Of a stretch of 64,000 nt of DNA, positions 16,011-23,831 are shown piece after piece (positions within the stretch are counted from its first letter, which is position 1; the number at the start of each line of letters is the position of its first letter). The position numbers and the translations under genes are program-made. Location: positions 62,001-126,000 of the forward strand of contig JAKIWE010000003.1 in the NCBI GenBank assembly GCA_022750195.1, given 5' to 3'. Source of the DNA: Thermoplasmata archaeon (GTDB taxonomy: Archaea; Thermoplasmatota; Thermoplasmata; Lutacidiplasmatales; UBA184). Under the pieces are notes generated by a model, which had not been told where the DNA came from, did not search any database, and saw only the letters and a program-made list of their open reading frames with translations.

Positions 16011-17078
16011 TTAGAGCACTCGCCCGTCCCGCACCAGGGCATCCCCGTCGAGCGTGAGGGTCCCGCCGCGCAGACACGACCACATCGTGAAGGGGATCCT
16101 GGTCGAGCCGCCGAAGAAGCCGTTCGCCCCGATCCCGAGCGTGATCGTCCCGCGGGCCTGGTCCTGCAACGTCGGGGAGATGTCGAGCGCCGGGTTGAGC
16201 CCGATCGTGAGAACGCCGGGCCGGTCCCGACCCTTCGGGGCCTTCTGGAACTCCTTACGCACCTGCGCCTCGCCCGAACTGTAGGTGAACTCCGTGAGAC
16301 GTCCGCCCGAGAACGTCCAGACACCTCCGTGCGCCGGGGCTTCCATGGTGGGCGCAGGGATCGAGGCGACGAACGTCCCTTCCGCGACCTTCTCGTCGAC
16401 GGCGACGCTGACCCAACCGGCCGGGGCAGTGAGCATGTTGAAGCGCAACCGCTCGAGTTCCGGCGTAACGATGCCTCCACCCGCGACGGCCTTTCGGCCC
16501 CGGAGTCGCAAAGTGAGCGAGGAGCCCTTGGGGCCCGTAATCTTGACCTCACGACCGCTCGTCAGGCGGCGCGCGAGCCGCTCGGCCTCCTTCTGCAGCG
16601 GCACCGGATCGACCAGCGTCCCTTCGATCAGCTCTTCCCGCCAGAGGTCCGCCGGAACCTCGGCGGCCCGGGCCGTCGCTTCGCTGACCTGGCCCAGGGG
16701 AAGTCGGATGCCGCGGACCTTCGCCTTCGCCGCGCGCGCGTACCAGTTCGGGTTGTAGGCGATCGCCGAATTCCGGACCTTCTCGGGAAGGGCGCGGAAC
16801 CGAGGCACGTCCGCCGGGCCGTAGAAGAAGACATACGCGTCGCTCTTCGCGAGCGCCGCCCACTCGGGCTCCCCCGCGGTCCCGACGACCTTCGGGTTGG
16901 CCCGGACGGCGTCCCAGTACCCCGCCTCGTCCTCGTAGAGGATGAGCGGGTGGACGCCCATCTTCCTGGCTTCCAACGCAAACGCCGACGCCCAAGGGAG
17001 GCAGTCGGTCCAGGTCTCGATGGTGACCGATTCACCCTTTCGGAGACGGAGGGACCCGCGAAGGACGTTCTTGGCCAT
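16011..17078 (-). CDS. M29-like aminopeptidase-fold protein with altered metal site
   Basis: 355 residues. ATG 17078 has GAGGAG 5-10 nt upstream, better than the ATG at 17117. The architecture follows thermophilic M29 aminopeptidases: MAKNVLRGSLRLRKGESVTI, then Rossmann-like N-domain, ELIEGTLVDPVPLQKEAERL and C-domain strands with IPAPTMEAPAHGGVWTF and IGLNPALDISPTLQDQARG. M29 enzymes have Glu, His and Asp ligands near the C-terminus, normally in a stretch like N-x-S-x-I-H-W-D. Here it reads IPFTMWSCLRGG: the His and Asp are missing, and the Glu before GIGLNP is not in place. It may have lost peptidase activity or bind a different metal. Confidence 0.7.
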   Translation of the reverse strand: MAKNVLRGSLRLRKGESVTIETWTDCLPWASAFALEARKMGVHPLILYEDEAGYWDAVRANPKVVGTAGEPEWAALAKSDAYVFFYGPADVPRFRALPEKVRNSAIAYNPNWYARAAKAKVRGIRLPLGQVSEATARAAEVPADLWREELIEGTLVDPVPLQKEAERLARRLTSGREVKITGPKGSSLTLRLRGRKAVAGGGIVTPELERLRFNMLTAPAGWVSVAVDEKVAEGTFVASIPAPTMEAPAHGGVWTFSGGRLTEFTYSSGEAQVRKEFQKAPKGRDRPGVLTIGLNPALDISPTLQDQARGTITLGIGANGFFGGSTRIPFTMWSCLRGGTLTLDGDALVRDGRVL

Positions 17079-17207
17079 CGTGGCTCCTCGCTCGGCGGTG
17101 AAACCGGGAACGGTCATGCCCCTCCGACCGGACGGTACTATTTCTGCCCGTAGCCGGGCGAGTATCTCCGACCTCAGGCGGTCGCCCCGGGTCGGGCGAC
17201 TCTCGCC

Positions 17208-17438
17208 TCACCGGTGATGGACGATACGCTGGTGGTCGCGGAACGCGGCCGGGGTATTGAACAGCTGCTCGCAAGCACCGCAGCGGAGCGGTTCGGGGCG
17301 GGTGGGGTTCGAGCCGGACGTCGGACGGGCGGGAAGGTGGACCTGAATGCGGTGACCCTCCAGCGCCTCATCCGAGCGGAACGTCATTCCGCACTCGGCG
17401 CAGACCGCCTCTACCTCGTCATACTCAACGTACGGCAT
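17208..17438 (-). CDS. Small protein with two C2H2 zinc fingers
   Basis: 76 residues from ATG 17438 (MPYVEYDEVEA). Two fingers: CAECGMTFRSDEALEGHRIQVH and CGACEQLFNTPAAFRDHQ followed by RIVH, separated by a 17-residue Pro/Ser linker. Both keep Cys-X2-Cys, the hydrophobic pair and His-X4-His. C2H2 proteins of this size in archaea are DNA- or RNA-binding. The ORF is open to 17522 but the extra residues are low-complexity. It stands alone. Confidence 0.75.
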   Translation of the reverse strand: MPYVEYDEVEAVCAECGMTFRSDEALEGHRIQVHLPARPTSGSNPTRPEPLRCGACEQLFNTPAAFRDHQRIVHHR

Positions 17439-17579
17439 CGCCGCGGGAAGGGGCGGCGGGTAATCTTCGTTGCCCGCGCTCGGTCCGGGCCTCTCGAGCT
17501 CGCGGGGGCGACCGCGAAGCACCCTTGGGCCCGGCCGCCGGTTCAGATCCGGCGGTCGGTAGGAGGGCGGACCTGCACC

Positions 17580-18014
17580 TCAGTGCTTCGCCGTGAACGA
17601 ACGGAGTCCCTCAGTGTCTTCCTGGAAGACCTTCTCGTTGTTCGCCATCACGGCCTGATGGAGCTGAGCCTCCGGAATGACCTTCGAGGTATACTCCCCG
17701 ACGACGGTGACCTCCGTCTTGTGGCCTTTGGGCGTGTAGAAGTTGTAGAACTTCGAGCCCGCCAGCGGACCCTCGAGCGGTTCGACGCTGAAGCCGACCG
17801 GTGCGAGGAAGGTGAGCCGGTTCGCGCTCTTGACCCACTTGCCGTCCGTCTCCTGCTCCCACGCGAGCTCGACCATGTTCGGGCCGAGCTCCTTGCGCGA
17901 GAAGTTGCGGCGCCCCTTGTGCGAAGCCCCGTGGTCCTGCTCGGCCTGAAGATACTTCCAGACGACCTCGACCGGCGCGTCGAATACGCTCCCCTCGTCC
18001 TTAATGTGCACCAT
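17580..18014 (-). CDS. SRPBCC-family protein
   Basis: 144 residues. START-like fold: FDAPVEVVWKYLQAEQDHGA, strands NMVELAWEQE and WVKSANRLTFLAPVGF, KFYNFYTPKGHKTEVTVVGEY and a C-terminal helix KVFQEDTEGLRSF. Binds a hydrophobic ligand or acts as cyclase/dehydratase in relatives. It is preceded, on the same strand, by a membrane-anchored DUF protein after 90 bases. Confidence 0.7.
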   Translation of the reverse strand: MVHIKDEGSVFDAPVEVVWKYLQAEQDHGASHKGRRNFSRKELGPNMVELAWEQETDGKWVKSANRLTFLAPVGFSVEPLEGPLAGSKFYNFYTPKGHKTEVTVVGEYTSKVIPEAQLHQAVMANNEKVFQEDTEGLRSFTAKH

Positions 18015-18104
18015 GGGAACCTCGGTTTTCGCAGGAGGCGGCCGTGGAATATGAAGGGGCGCCCTCCACCGGTTTCGGGGGGTCCGAAGCTCCTGGGGGG
18101 GTGC

Positions 18105-18665
18105 TCAATTGGCCGCAGTCGGCGGAGCGGCCGCGGCGTTGTGCGGGGGCGGATGCTCGCGCATGTACCGCTCCGTCCCCTCGGCGAGCCATCGGAAGTT
18201 GGGGTAGGCGGGGACCCCCCACGACGATTCGAACTGATGGACCGCCGGGAGGATTGCGTTCCAATCGGAGACGAGCCAGTACCCTAGGGCCTGTTGAAGG
18301 GTCGGTTCGTCGATGAGCCCGATCTTGGCCATCGTGGCGCTCGCTTCGTAGGTCGCCGCGAACGCCCGGATCTCGAAGGCGTCCGACGAGTCGAGGAACC
18401 CTTCCCACCGGACCGCCGTGTACTTCGCGACGATGTCTCGGACGATCTTGCGTTGCAGGACGTACTCTCGAGTACTGAGGCGTTCGGCGATGTTCAAGAA
18501 CACCTGAGAGCGGGTCTGGGCGATCATCACCTCGACCTGTCGGTTCGAGGTCGCGACGAGCCGGGCGTTCTGTCGCATCTGGAGCAGGATGAACGGCACG
18601 CCCAAGATCACGGACACGGTGCTCGCCGCCCCGAGCACCTGCACGAAGGTCGTCAGATCCACCAT
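18105..18665 (-). CDS. Membrane-anchored protein of unknown function (DUF4760-like)
   Basis: 186 residues from ATG 18665 (MVDLTTFVQVLGAASTVSVI). One N-terminal helix (residues 5-25) is followed by a Gln/Arg-rich amphipathic helix and a helical globular part with WEGFLDSSDAFEIRAFAATYE and LVSDWNAILPAVHQFESSWG. The pattern of one anchor plus helical domain is as in DUF4760 proteins. Function unknown. The open frame extends upstream to 18794 without a convincing start. Confidence 0.6.
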   Translation of the reverse strand: MVDLTTFVQVLGAASTVSVILGVPFILLQMRQNARLVATSNRQVEVMIAQTRSQVFLNIAERLSTREYVLQRKIVRDIVAKYTAVRWEGFLDSSDAFEIRAFAATYEASATMAKIGLIDEPTLQQALGYWLVSDWNAILPAVHQFESSWGVPAYPNFRWLAEGTERYMREHPPPHNAAAAPPTAAN

Positions 18666-18824
18666 GGTTTCTCCGGATTCGTTCCCCGGGATTCGAGGGC
18701 CTGCCCCTACTGAACCCTTCCGGCCCCCCGACGGAGGATCCAACGCCTCCCCGCACGCGGCGGGCGTCGATGTCCGTGCGCGGTCCGCGCCCACGAGGCC
18801 GGGCCGGCGGGTCTCGGAGGCCGA

Positions 18825-19250
18825 CTAGTCCCGATCGATAGGCCCCATGACGAGGGGGTAGTACTGCTGGGGGAGCCACGCCAGTTGGGCCTGCTGATCT
18901 TCCGTCAACTGCCCGGGTCGGAGGCTCGTCCAGATGAGGAGGAACAAGGAGACCGCGCCCCCGATGAACGCTGCGGCCGACATGGCCGTCGAGAGGCCCC
19001 CAGTAACGAGACCGACCCCCGTGAGCGCATCGACGATGCCGCTGGCGATGAAGAACGACGCGAGGAGCGAGAGCAGGGCCAGGAAGCGCTGACGCTTCTC
19101 CTGGAGAAAGACGATGTGCACGAGGCCCCGCTGGAGGAGCTGGCGGCGCCGGAGGCTCCGCATCATGCCGAGCAGGAGGGCGATCATCGCGGCGGGGACG
19201 AGGACGGTCACGACGACGATCAGCGTGTCATAGCTCGTCCACGGCGGCAT
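18825..19250 (-). CDS. Three-helix membrane protein
   Basis: 141 residues: helix 1 at 9-28 (LIVVVTVLVPAAMIALLLGM), a basic cytoplasmic loop RSLRRRQLLQRG, helix 2 (LALLSLLASFFIASGIV) and helix 3 (AAAFIGGAVSLFLLIWT), then a 35-residue soluble tail LTEDQQAQLAWLPQQYYPL. No known domain. Upstream of the DUF4760-like gene on the same strand (160 bases). Confidence 0.6.
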   Translation of the reverse strand: MPPWTSYDTLIVVVTVLVPAAMIALLLGMMRSLRRRQLLQRGLVHIVFLQEKRQRFLALLSLLASFFIASGIVDALTGVGLVTGGLSTAMSAAAFIGGAVSLFLLIWTSLRPGQLTEDQQAQLAWLPQQYYPLVMGPIDRD

Positions 19251-19359
19251 GGCCTTGAATCGTCGAGGGGGCTACCCCCATGTAAAGGGTCTAGCGGAGC
19301 GGCAAGCGCCGCCCCTCGTAGACGGACCGCGGCTCCCGGCCCCGGGCGGCCGCGCCGGC

Positions 19360-20886
19360 CTAAACAATCCTGAGGAGGTCGTACGGCCCCGAGTTGGCCG
19401 GCTCCGCGAGCACGAACCCGGTGGTCCACGGCTTGAGGCCGTAGATGAGCACGCGGCCCTGTCGGTTGAGCAGCCGCAAGTGGATCGTCGCGAGGGATTT
19501 GATCGCGCGGAACAGCGGCGCCTCGGCGCGCCCGACCGCGATCAGGTGGAGCCCGCTCCCGAGGGTGTTCTGGATCGAGGCGGGCATCGACGCCGCGGCC
19601 TCCGACGTGAGGGGGATCTTCAAGGTCGCCGCGAGGCTCTCAAGGCCGGCCCCGTACATCGTGACCAACCCGGGGTGGCCGCCGACGACCCCGCCCTTCA
19701 ACCACCGGCTGATCTCGTTGTCGTCGGGGTCCTGGTCGGGTGAGGGGGTCGGCAGGGACTTGATCGGGATCAGGCTGGCCCGTCGATCCTTCTTTCCGGT
19801 GCGGAGCGACCGCTCGAGCTGGCCGCTCACGTCCAGGACGCGATAGACATCGGAGAGGTGGCCTTCGGGACGGGAACCCTCCACCGGGCCCCAGATCTCG
19901 TCGGGCGAAAGTGCGGGGGACGGGATGTCGAGGACCCGACCTCCGCTGCGGACCGCGTGCACCTTGGCGGGGGTGAGGAGGTGCTGGACGACGTAGTCCG
20001 GTATGTCCTCTTCCACCTCGACGAGCGTCATCCGGCCGACGGCGAGGCGGCCGAAGGCCTCGGCGAAGCTCTTCGAACCGGGCCAAATGAAGCCCGGCAA
20101 CGGGTCCGGCTCCGGGTCGATCTGCCCGTGGCGAAGCTCCGAGTAGGCGCGGAGGGGCTCGATGCACTGGAACTTCGCACCCTCGACCGTGTACGGGTAG
20201 CTCGCGTTCGCGATGCGGATCCCGCGGAGCTTCGGCAGGTGGAGCCACCGCTCCAGGCGGTCGTTCACCGACTCGCGCTTGGTGACGACCACGCCGTTCA
20301 CTAGGTAGTCCAGCTGGCCTTGCTGGTCCGTCTCCAGGACGAGGATCAGGTGGCTCGGAGATCGGCCCATCCACCGCAATAGCATCCGTTCCAGCTCCGC
20401 GCGGTCGAGAGGCGCGTCCGGTCGAGGGCCCCGCCGTCCCAGGAAATGCTCGACGAGCGCGTCCCAAGAGTCGATAACGATCGTCGACGGCCCAGCCGTC
20501 GGAAGCCGGCTCCACGCCTCCTGAATAGGGGGCGGGAGGGTCAGGAACTCGGAAAGCTGTCGGCGTTCCGCACTGTCCGGATCGTGGATGATCGCCGCCG
20601 CCGACACCGCATCCGCGATCCCGTGCAGGGAGAGCTCCATGTCGCTCGCGTCGACGACCTGGATGGCGGAGCTTCCGTTGCTCCCCAACCACGGGAACTC
20701 GCGAGCGAGCTCCGTGCTCGATACGCGGTCGGTCACGAGCACACGTTCGCCCGAGGACGCCTCCAGCAGCGCGAGGCTAAGCGTGGTCTTTCCCGAGCCG
20801 GGAGGTCCGCGAATCACCAGGGATTGGGGTCCGGCAAGCTGGAGGAACTGCCTCAGCTCGTTGGGCAAGCGTACCGCGGAACTCAT
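19360..20886 (-). CDS. KaiC/GvpD-like RecA-fold ATPase
   Basis: 508 residues. Walker A at residues ~22-36 (IRGPPGSGKTTLSLAL), Walker B TIVIDSWDALVEH about residue 138, and the RecA-like strand HLILVLETDQQ. Strand LDYLVNGVVVTKRES is typical of KaiC-like GvpD P-loop proteins. The C-terminal half (to residue 508) is unlike KaiC and ends with LRLLNRQGRVLIYGLKPWT. Archaeal relatives are used in signalling or motility control; the role here is unknown. The 5' leader carries a strong hairpin 8 nt before the ATG. Confidence 0.7.
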   Translation of the reverse strand: MSSAVRLPNELRQFLQLAGPQSLVIRGPPGSGKTTLSLALLEASSGERVLVTDRVSSTELAREFPWLGSNGSSAIQVVDASDMELSLHGIADAVSAAAIIHDPDSAERRQLSEFLTLPPPIQEAWSRLPTAGPSTIVIDSWDALVEHFLGRRGPRPDAPLDRAELERMLLRWMGRSPSHLILVLETDQQGQLDYLVNGVVVTKRESVNDRLERWLHLPKLRGIRIANASYPYTVEGAKFQCIEPLRAYSELRHGQIDPEPDPLPGFIWPGSKSFAEAFGRLAVGRMTLVEVEEDIPDYVVQHLLTPAKVHAVRSGGRVLDIPSPALSPDEIWGPVEGSRPEGHLSDVYRVLDVSGQLERSLRTGKKDRRASLIPIKSLPTPSPDQDPDDNEISRWLKGGVVGGHPGLVTMYGAGLESLAATLKIPLTSEAAASMPASIQNTLGSGLHLIAVGRAEAPLFRAIKSLATIHLRLLNRQGRVLIYGLKPWTTGFVLAEPANSGPYDLLRIV

Positions 20887-20893
20887 TGAGACA

Positions 20894-20913
20894 CCGCCCC
20901 TCGGGAGGGGCGG
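20894..20913 (-). promoter_or_regulatory. Leader hairpin before the KaiC-like gene
   Basis: CCGCCCCTC/GAGGGGCGG, 8-9 perfect pairs, tip 7 bases before ATG 20886. It is flanked on both sides by ATGAG (minus strand), so it also lies between two near-identical short repeats. A stem this close to the start could hide or expose the ribosome-binding region. Confidence 0.45.
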
Positions 20914-21297
20914 CTCATTGACGTGATTGCGTGGCTCATGGCTATCAACGTTCCTAGCGCCCGGCTCGGGAGTTCGCGGCTCCCGGTACGGAGCGGGCGA
21001 AATGGCGTAGGCTTCGTAGGTCGCGGAACAGTCCGTCCGTACGCGGCTCTCCCGCCACCCTTCTGGAACAGCAGTGGACTCGACTAGGAGCGAACTCGGT
21101 TATACAGCGGGCTGTCGCTGCGCCCTCGTCGCACGGAAGGAAACCACTCGAACCGGAAGGTCAATGCCGAAGGCGCCTGTGCGGCGACGGGGGTGTTCGT
21201 CCGACTGCCGGGTCCGCGCTCGATGGCGTGTAGAAATTTCGGCCAGGGAATGGTCGGCACCGCTCCAGCTCACCACCGCTCTAGGGGGTAGCCGCGG
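20914..21297. other. Non-coding interval between the KaiC-like gene and the first four-cysteine secreted-protein gene
   Basis: About 380 bases, divergent intergenic region. Short open frames here show no family signature or codon regularity. GGTTATACAG near 21098 and GAAATTTC near 21234 are AT-rich spots that could be promoter elements, but neither has the right spacing to a start. No tRNA, repeat array or other RNA is recognised. Confidence 0.45.
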
Positions 21298-21831
21298 TTG
21301 ACGGTGGTCCGGTCCCGGCGATTGAGGCAAACGTTGGCCCTCGCCTCGATGGGCGTAGGGGCGGCGGCCCTCCTGGTGGGAGTTGCCACGGGTTTCATCA
21401 CGCTCGGCCATCAGAATCAGAGCGCGACCGGGGACCACATCAGCTACAGCGGCGTCGTCACCGGCTTGACGTACACGTCAATGGTGGTGAGCACCGTCCC
21501 GAACCCCGCCCCGGCGGCGTCAACGGGGACCACTTCGCTCCAACAGCTCCTGGTCGGCGGTGCCAACGACTTCTGTGCTGTTAAGTGCACGGTCGGGAAT
21601 CGATCCGTGGTCGTCACCTACAGTTTCACCACCTCCCTTGCGGGGGCGATCCAGATCACCGTCCAGGTCACCGCTTCCGCCGGAAGCGGCACCGCCAACC
21701 TCTACCTCCGACAGTTGATCTTACCGACGAGCGGCACCATCGTGATCGTCTGGGACGTCGGGACGGCCGTCTCGCTGCTGACCGACGTGAAGGTGACCAT
21801 CCATCAGTGCGGGCTGCTCAGTTGTCCCTGA
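21298..21831 (+). CDS. Secreted four-cysteine protein, first of a paralogous pair
   Basis: 177 residues from TTG 21298 (GTG 21304 also possible). N-terminal helix LALASMGVGAAALLVGVATG at about 13-32, then an all-beta mature part: ISYSGVVTGLTYTSMVV, a Pro/Ala linker, a Cys pair FCAVKC, VVVTYSFTTSLAGAIQITVQ, GTIVIVWDVGTAVSLL and a terminal Cys pair HQCGLLSC. Roughly half of the last 65 residues are identical to the next gene. The N-terminus resembles that of SipW/TasA-type secreted fibre proteins, but that is only a resemblance. Probably a surface filament or matrix subunit. Confidence 0.65.
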   Translation: MTVVRSRRLRQTLALASMGVGAAALLVGVATGFITLGHQNQSATGDHISYSGVVTGLTYTSMVVSTVPNPAPAASTGTTSLQQLLVGGANDFCAVKCTVGNRSVVVTYSFTTSLAGAIQITVQVTASAGSGTANLYLRQLILPTSGTIVIVWDVGTAVSLLTDVKVTIHQCGLLSCP

Positions 21832-21951
21832 CGTCGGCTTCCCGTCGGTCCCCCACGCCCGCGGCTCCCCGTGATCGGGCCGCCGGAAAGGTCGGCGACC
21901 GGCGTCTCGCCGAATCTGGGCGTCCGCGGTCCTACGCAATTTTGCTAACGA

Positions 21952-21959
21952 TTAAATAC
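21952..21959 (+). promoter_or_regulatory. TATA box of the second four-cysteine secreted-protein gene
   Basis: TTAAATAC, 42 nt before ATG 22002. The expected transcription start (about 22-25 nt downstream) falls at the left arm of the GGTACCC palindrome. Confidence 0.55.
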
Positions 21960-21980
21960 CGGCATCCGGCAGTATCGTGA

Positions 21981-21998
21981 GGTACCCCCAAGGGTACC
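21981..21998 (+). promoter_or_regulatory. Palindrome/hairpin GGTACCC-CCAA-GGGTACC at the mRNA 5' end
   Basis: Seven perfect pairs with a 4-base loop, ending 3 bases before ATG 22002 and beginning near the predicted transcription start. It can act as a DNA operator (inverted repeat across the start site) or as an mRNA stem that stabilises the 5' end and limits ribosome entry. Confidence 0.55.
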
Positions 21999-22001
21999 GA
22001 T

Positions 22002-22520
22002 ATGAATCGAATCAACGGCAAGCTGATCTATGGAGTGACGGCGGCGAGCATTCTGGCGCTGATCGCCGGCTTTGCCATGGCGTCGATCAGTCTGACCACC
22101 ACGACGCAAAACGCCACGGGGAACTACGTCAACGCGAGTGGAGCGGTCACGGGCGTCACCTACACCTCCACCGTTCTTGGCGCTACGAGCAGTCCGGCGC
22201 CGGCCGCCTCCACCGGCACGGGAGCCGCCCCTCAGGCCGTGGCCGCCGGTGCGAACGCGTTCTGCGCGAACACCTGCACGGCCGGCGACTTCGCTCAAGT
22301 GGTGACCTACACCTTCACGACGTCCATGGCTGGGTCGATCCAGATCAACATCCAGGTCACGGCCACCGTGGGTGGTGGCGTGGCGACCCTCTACCTGAAG
22401 CAGGCGGGGGCCGCCGTGGCGGGAACCATCGTCATCACCTGGGACGTCGGCAGCGCGACCTCCAGCTTGACCGCTGTCACCCTCGGCCTGCAGCAGTGCA
22501 GCGGCGCCACCTGCCCGTAA
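22002..22520 (+). CDS. Secreted four-cysteine protein, second of the pair
   Basis: 172 residues. Signal/anchor helix LIYGVTAASILALIAGFAMA (8-27), then ISLTTTTQNATGNYVNASGA, Cys pair FCANTC, VVTYTFTTSMAGSIQINIQV, GTIVITWDVGSATSSL and terminal Cys pair QQCSGATC. It keeps the same four cysteines as the 21298 gene, so two disulphides are likely. It has N-X-S/T sequons. A strong TATA box, a 5' hairpin and a very stable 3' hairpin suggest a highly expressed single-gene transcript, as for a structural surface protein. Confidence 0.72.
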   Translation: MNRINGKLIYGVTAASILALIAGFAMASISLTTTTQNATGNYVNASGAVTGVTYTSTVLGATSSPAPAASTGTGAAPQAVAAGANAFCANTCTAGDFAQVVTYTFTTSMAGSIQINIQVTATVGGGVATLYLKQAGAAVAGTIVITWDVGSATSSLTAVTLGLQQCSGATCP

Positions 22521-22542
22521 GCGCGCACTCATCGAGCACGAA

Positions 22543-22564
22543 GGGGGCGGCTTCGGCCGCCCCC
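22543..22564 (+). terminator. Nine-bp stem with TTCG tetraloop behind the second secreted-protein gene
   Basis: GGGGGCGGC-TTCG-GCCGCCCCC, perfectly paired, C(TTCG)G closing, 23 bases after the stop codon. No T tract follows, so it is more likely a 3'-end stabiliser or processing signal than a classical terminator. A second small stem CCCC-CTAT-CGGGG lies 10 bases on. Confidence 0.6.
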
Positions 22565-22765
22565 GAAACCCTTCCCCCTATCGGGGGACAACGACCCCTC
22601 GTGGGACAGCGGCGGAGGGCGCCTATCTTTGACACCCTGCCGGTCTAGCGATATCCTCAACAACCAGGAACGACCAGATTCCCTAGCGGGAGAGCGCCCA
22701 CTCGCAATGCGCTGGAGTCCGATCCGCTCCGGGCCGACGTTCGAGTCCAGCTCTCGCTCCGGCGC

Positions 22766-23803
22766 ATGAGCGGTTACCCGTCGCTGAACGCAGCCCAGCT
22801 CGGCCACCGCCGGAGCGACGGTCGCGTCCGTCTCCGGCACGCCTTTCCCCTCCTGTTCTTGGGCATCGCGTTCCTGCTGGTGGGAGCGGTACTGCTCCAG
22901 AACGGGTTGCACGTACGTTCGGTGCTCCCGATCTGGCTCCTCGCCCTCTCGGTGGGCGCGGTCGCCCTCGGTGGAGGGATCACCGCGGCGTTGGCCGGGG
23001 ATTTTGGCGCACCGGCCCCGGCGACTCTCCCGCGCGCGCGCCCGGTCCGTGACCGGGAGAGCGCGCCCCCTGCCCGGCGGAGCGCGCTGACCGGCGACGT
23101 TTCCGCTAGGTCCCTCGATCTGGGCGCGCGGGCCTCGACCCCGATGCCGGTCGCGGAAGCTCCCTCCCCGCCGCCCACGCGCGAACCCCCGTCCGTAGCC
23201 CGAGTTCCGTCGACCTTGACGATTCCGGGGCGAGCACCGCCGGCTGTCGCCGAGTCAAAGGCCGAGCTCGTCCGTCCCCCGCCGCCCGACCGGGCCCTCG
23301 ATGCGGCGCTGTCGGACCTCGAGCGGATGTTCCGTGAGATGGGTCCGAAGCGGAGCCCCGCGGTATCGTCGCCCCCCACGACCCCTCCGTGGGTCGAATC
23401 TCCTTCTCCGGTGGAGGCTCCGGCTCCCGTCCGGCGGGCGATGCCTGAGGAGCCTTCTCCGCGCGGGGACCGGGTTCGCCTTGCGGCGGCCGAAGCCGCA
23501 CCGCCTCCGGCCGGTCTCCCGACGGGTGTCGTGGACGAGTTCGCGAGGCTCTTGAGCGAGTTCTATCCCGATATCAAGCCGGGGAGTCGAGACCCCGGGT
23601 CGCGCTTGTCCTCCGCGAAGCAGGGGTTGCTCGGGTGTCCGGGCTGTGGCCGCGGTCTCTTCGACCAGTCAGGTAGGACCCGTTGCGTCCGCTGCACACG
23701 ACCGATGTGCGACGACTGTGGCGAGCAGGCCGCGACGGCGAAACGGGCCCTCCTGTGCCGGTCGTGTTTGGCGACGTACGGGGTCCGCTCCCCCGGGGGC
23801 TGA
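22766..23803 (+). CDS. Two-helix membrane protein with long Pro-rich linker and C-terminal zinc ribbon
   Basis: 345 residues. Helices at about 28-46 (LLFLGIAFLLVGAVLLQ) and 52-73 (VLPIWLLALSVGAVALGGGI), then some 200 residues rich in Pro/Ala/Arg/Ser, a short helix VVDEFARLLSEFYPDI, and a treble-clef-like zinc module: CPGCGRGLF, CVRCTRPMCDDCG, CRSC (about 291-334). The arrangement suggests a membrane-tethered cytoplasmic adaptor. No family name can be given. Confidence 0.62.
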   Translation: MSGYPSLNAAQLGHRRSDGRVRLRHAFPLLFLGIAFLLVGAVLLQNGLHVRSVLPIWLLALSVGAVALGGGITAALAGDFGAPAPATLPRARPVRDRESAPPARRSALTGDVSARSLDLGARASTPMPVAEAPSPPPTREPPSVARVPSTLTIPGRAPPAVAESKAELVRPPPPDRALDAALSDLERMFREMGPKRSPAVSSPPTTPPWVESPSPVEAPAPVRRAMPEEPSPRGDRVRLAAAEAAPPPAGLPTGVVDEFARLLSEFYPDIKPGSRDPGSRLSSAKQGLLGCPGCGRGLFDQSGRTRCVRCTRPMCDDCGEQAATAKRALLCRSCLATYGVRSPGG

Positions 23804-23831
23804 CGGTCCGCCCTGAGAGAACCGACCCAGC

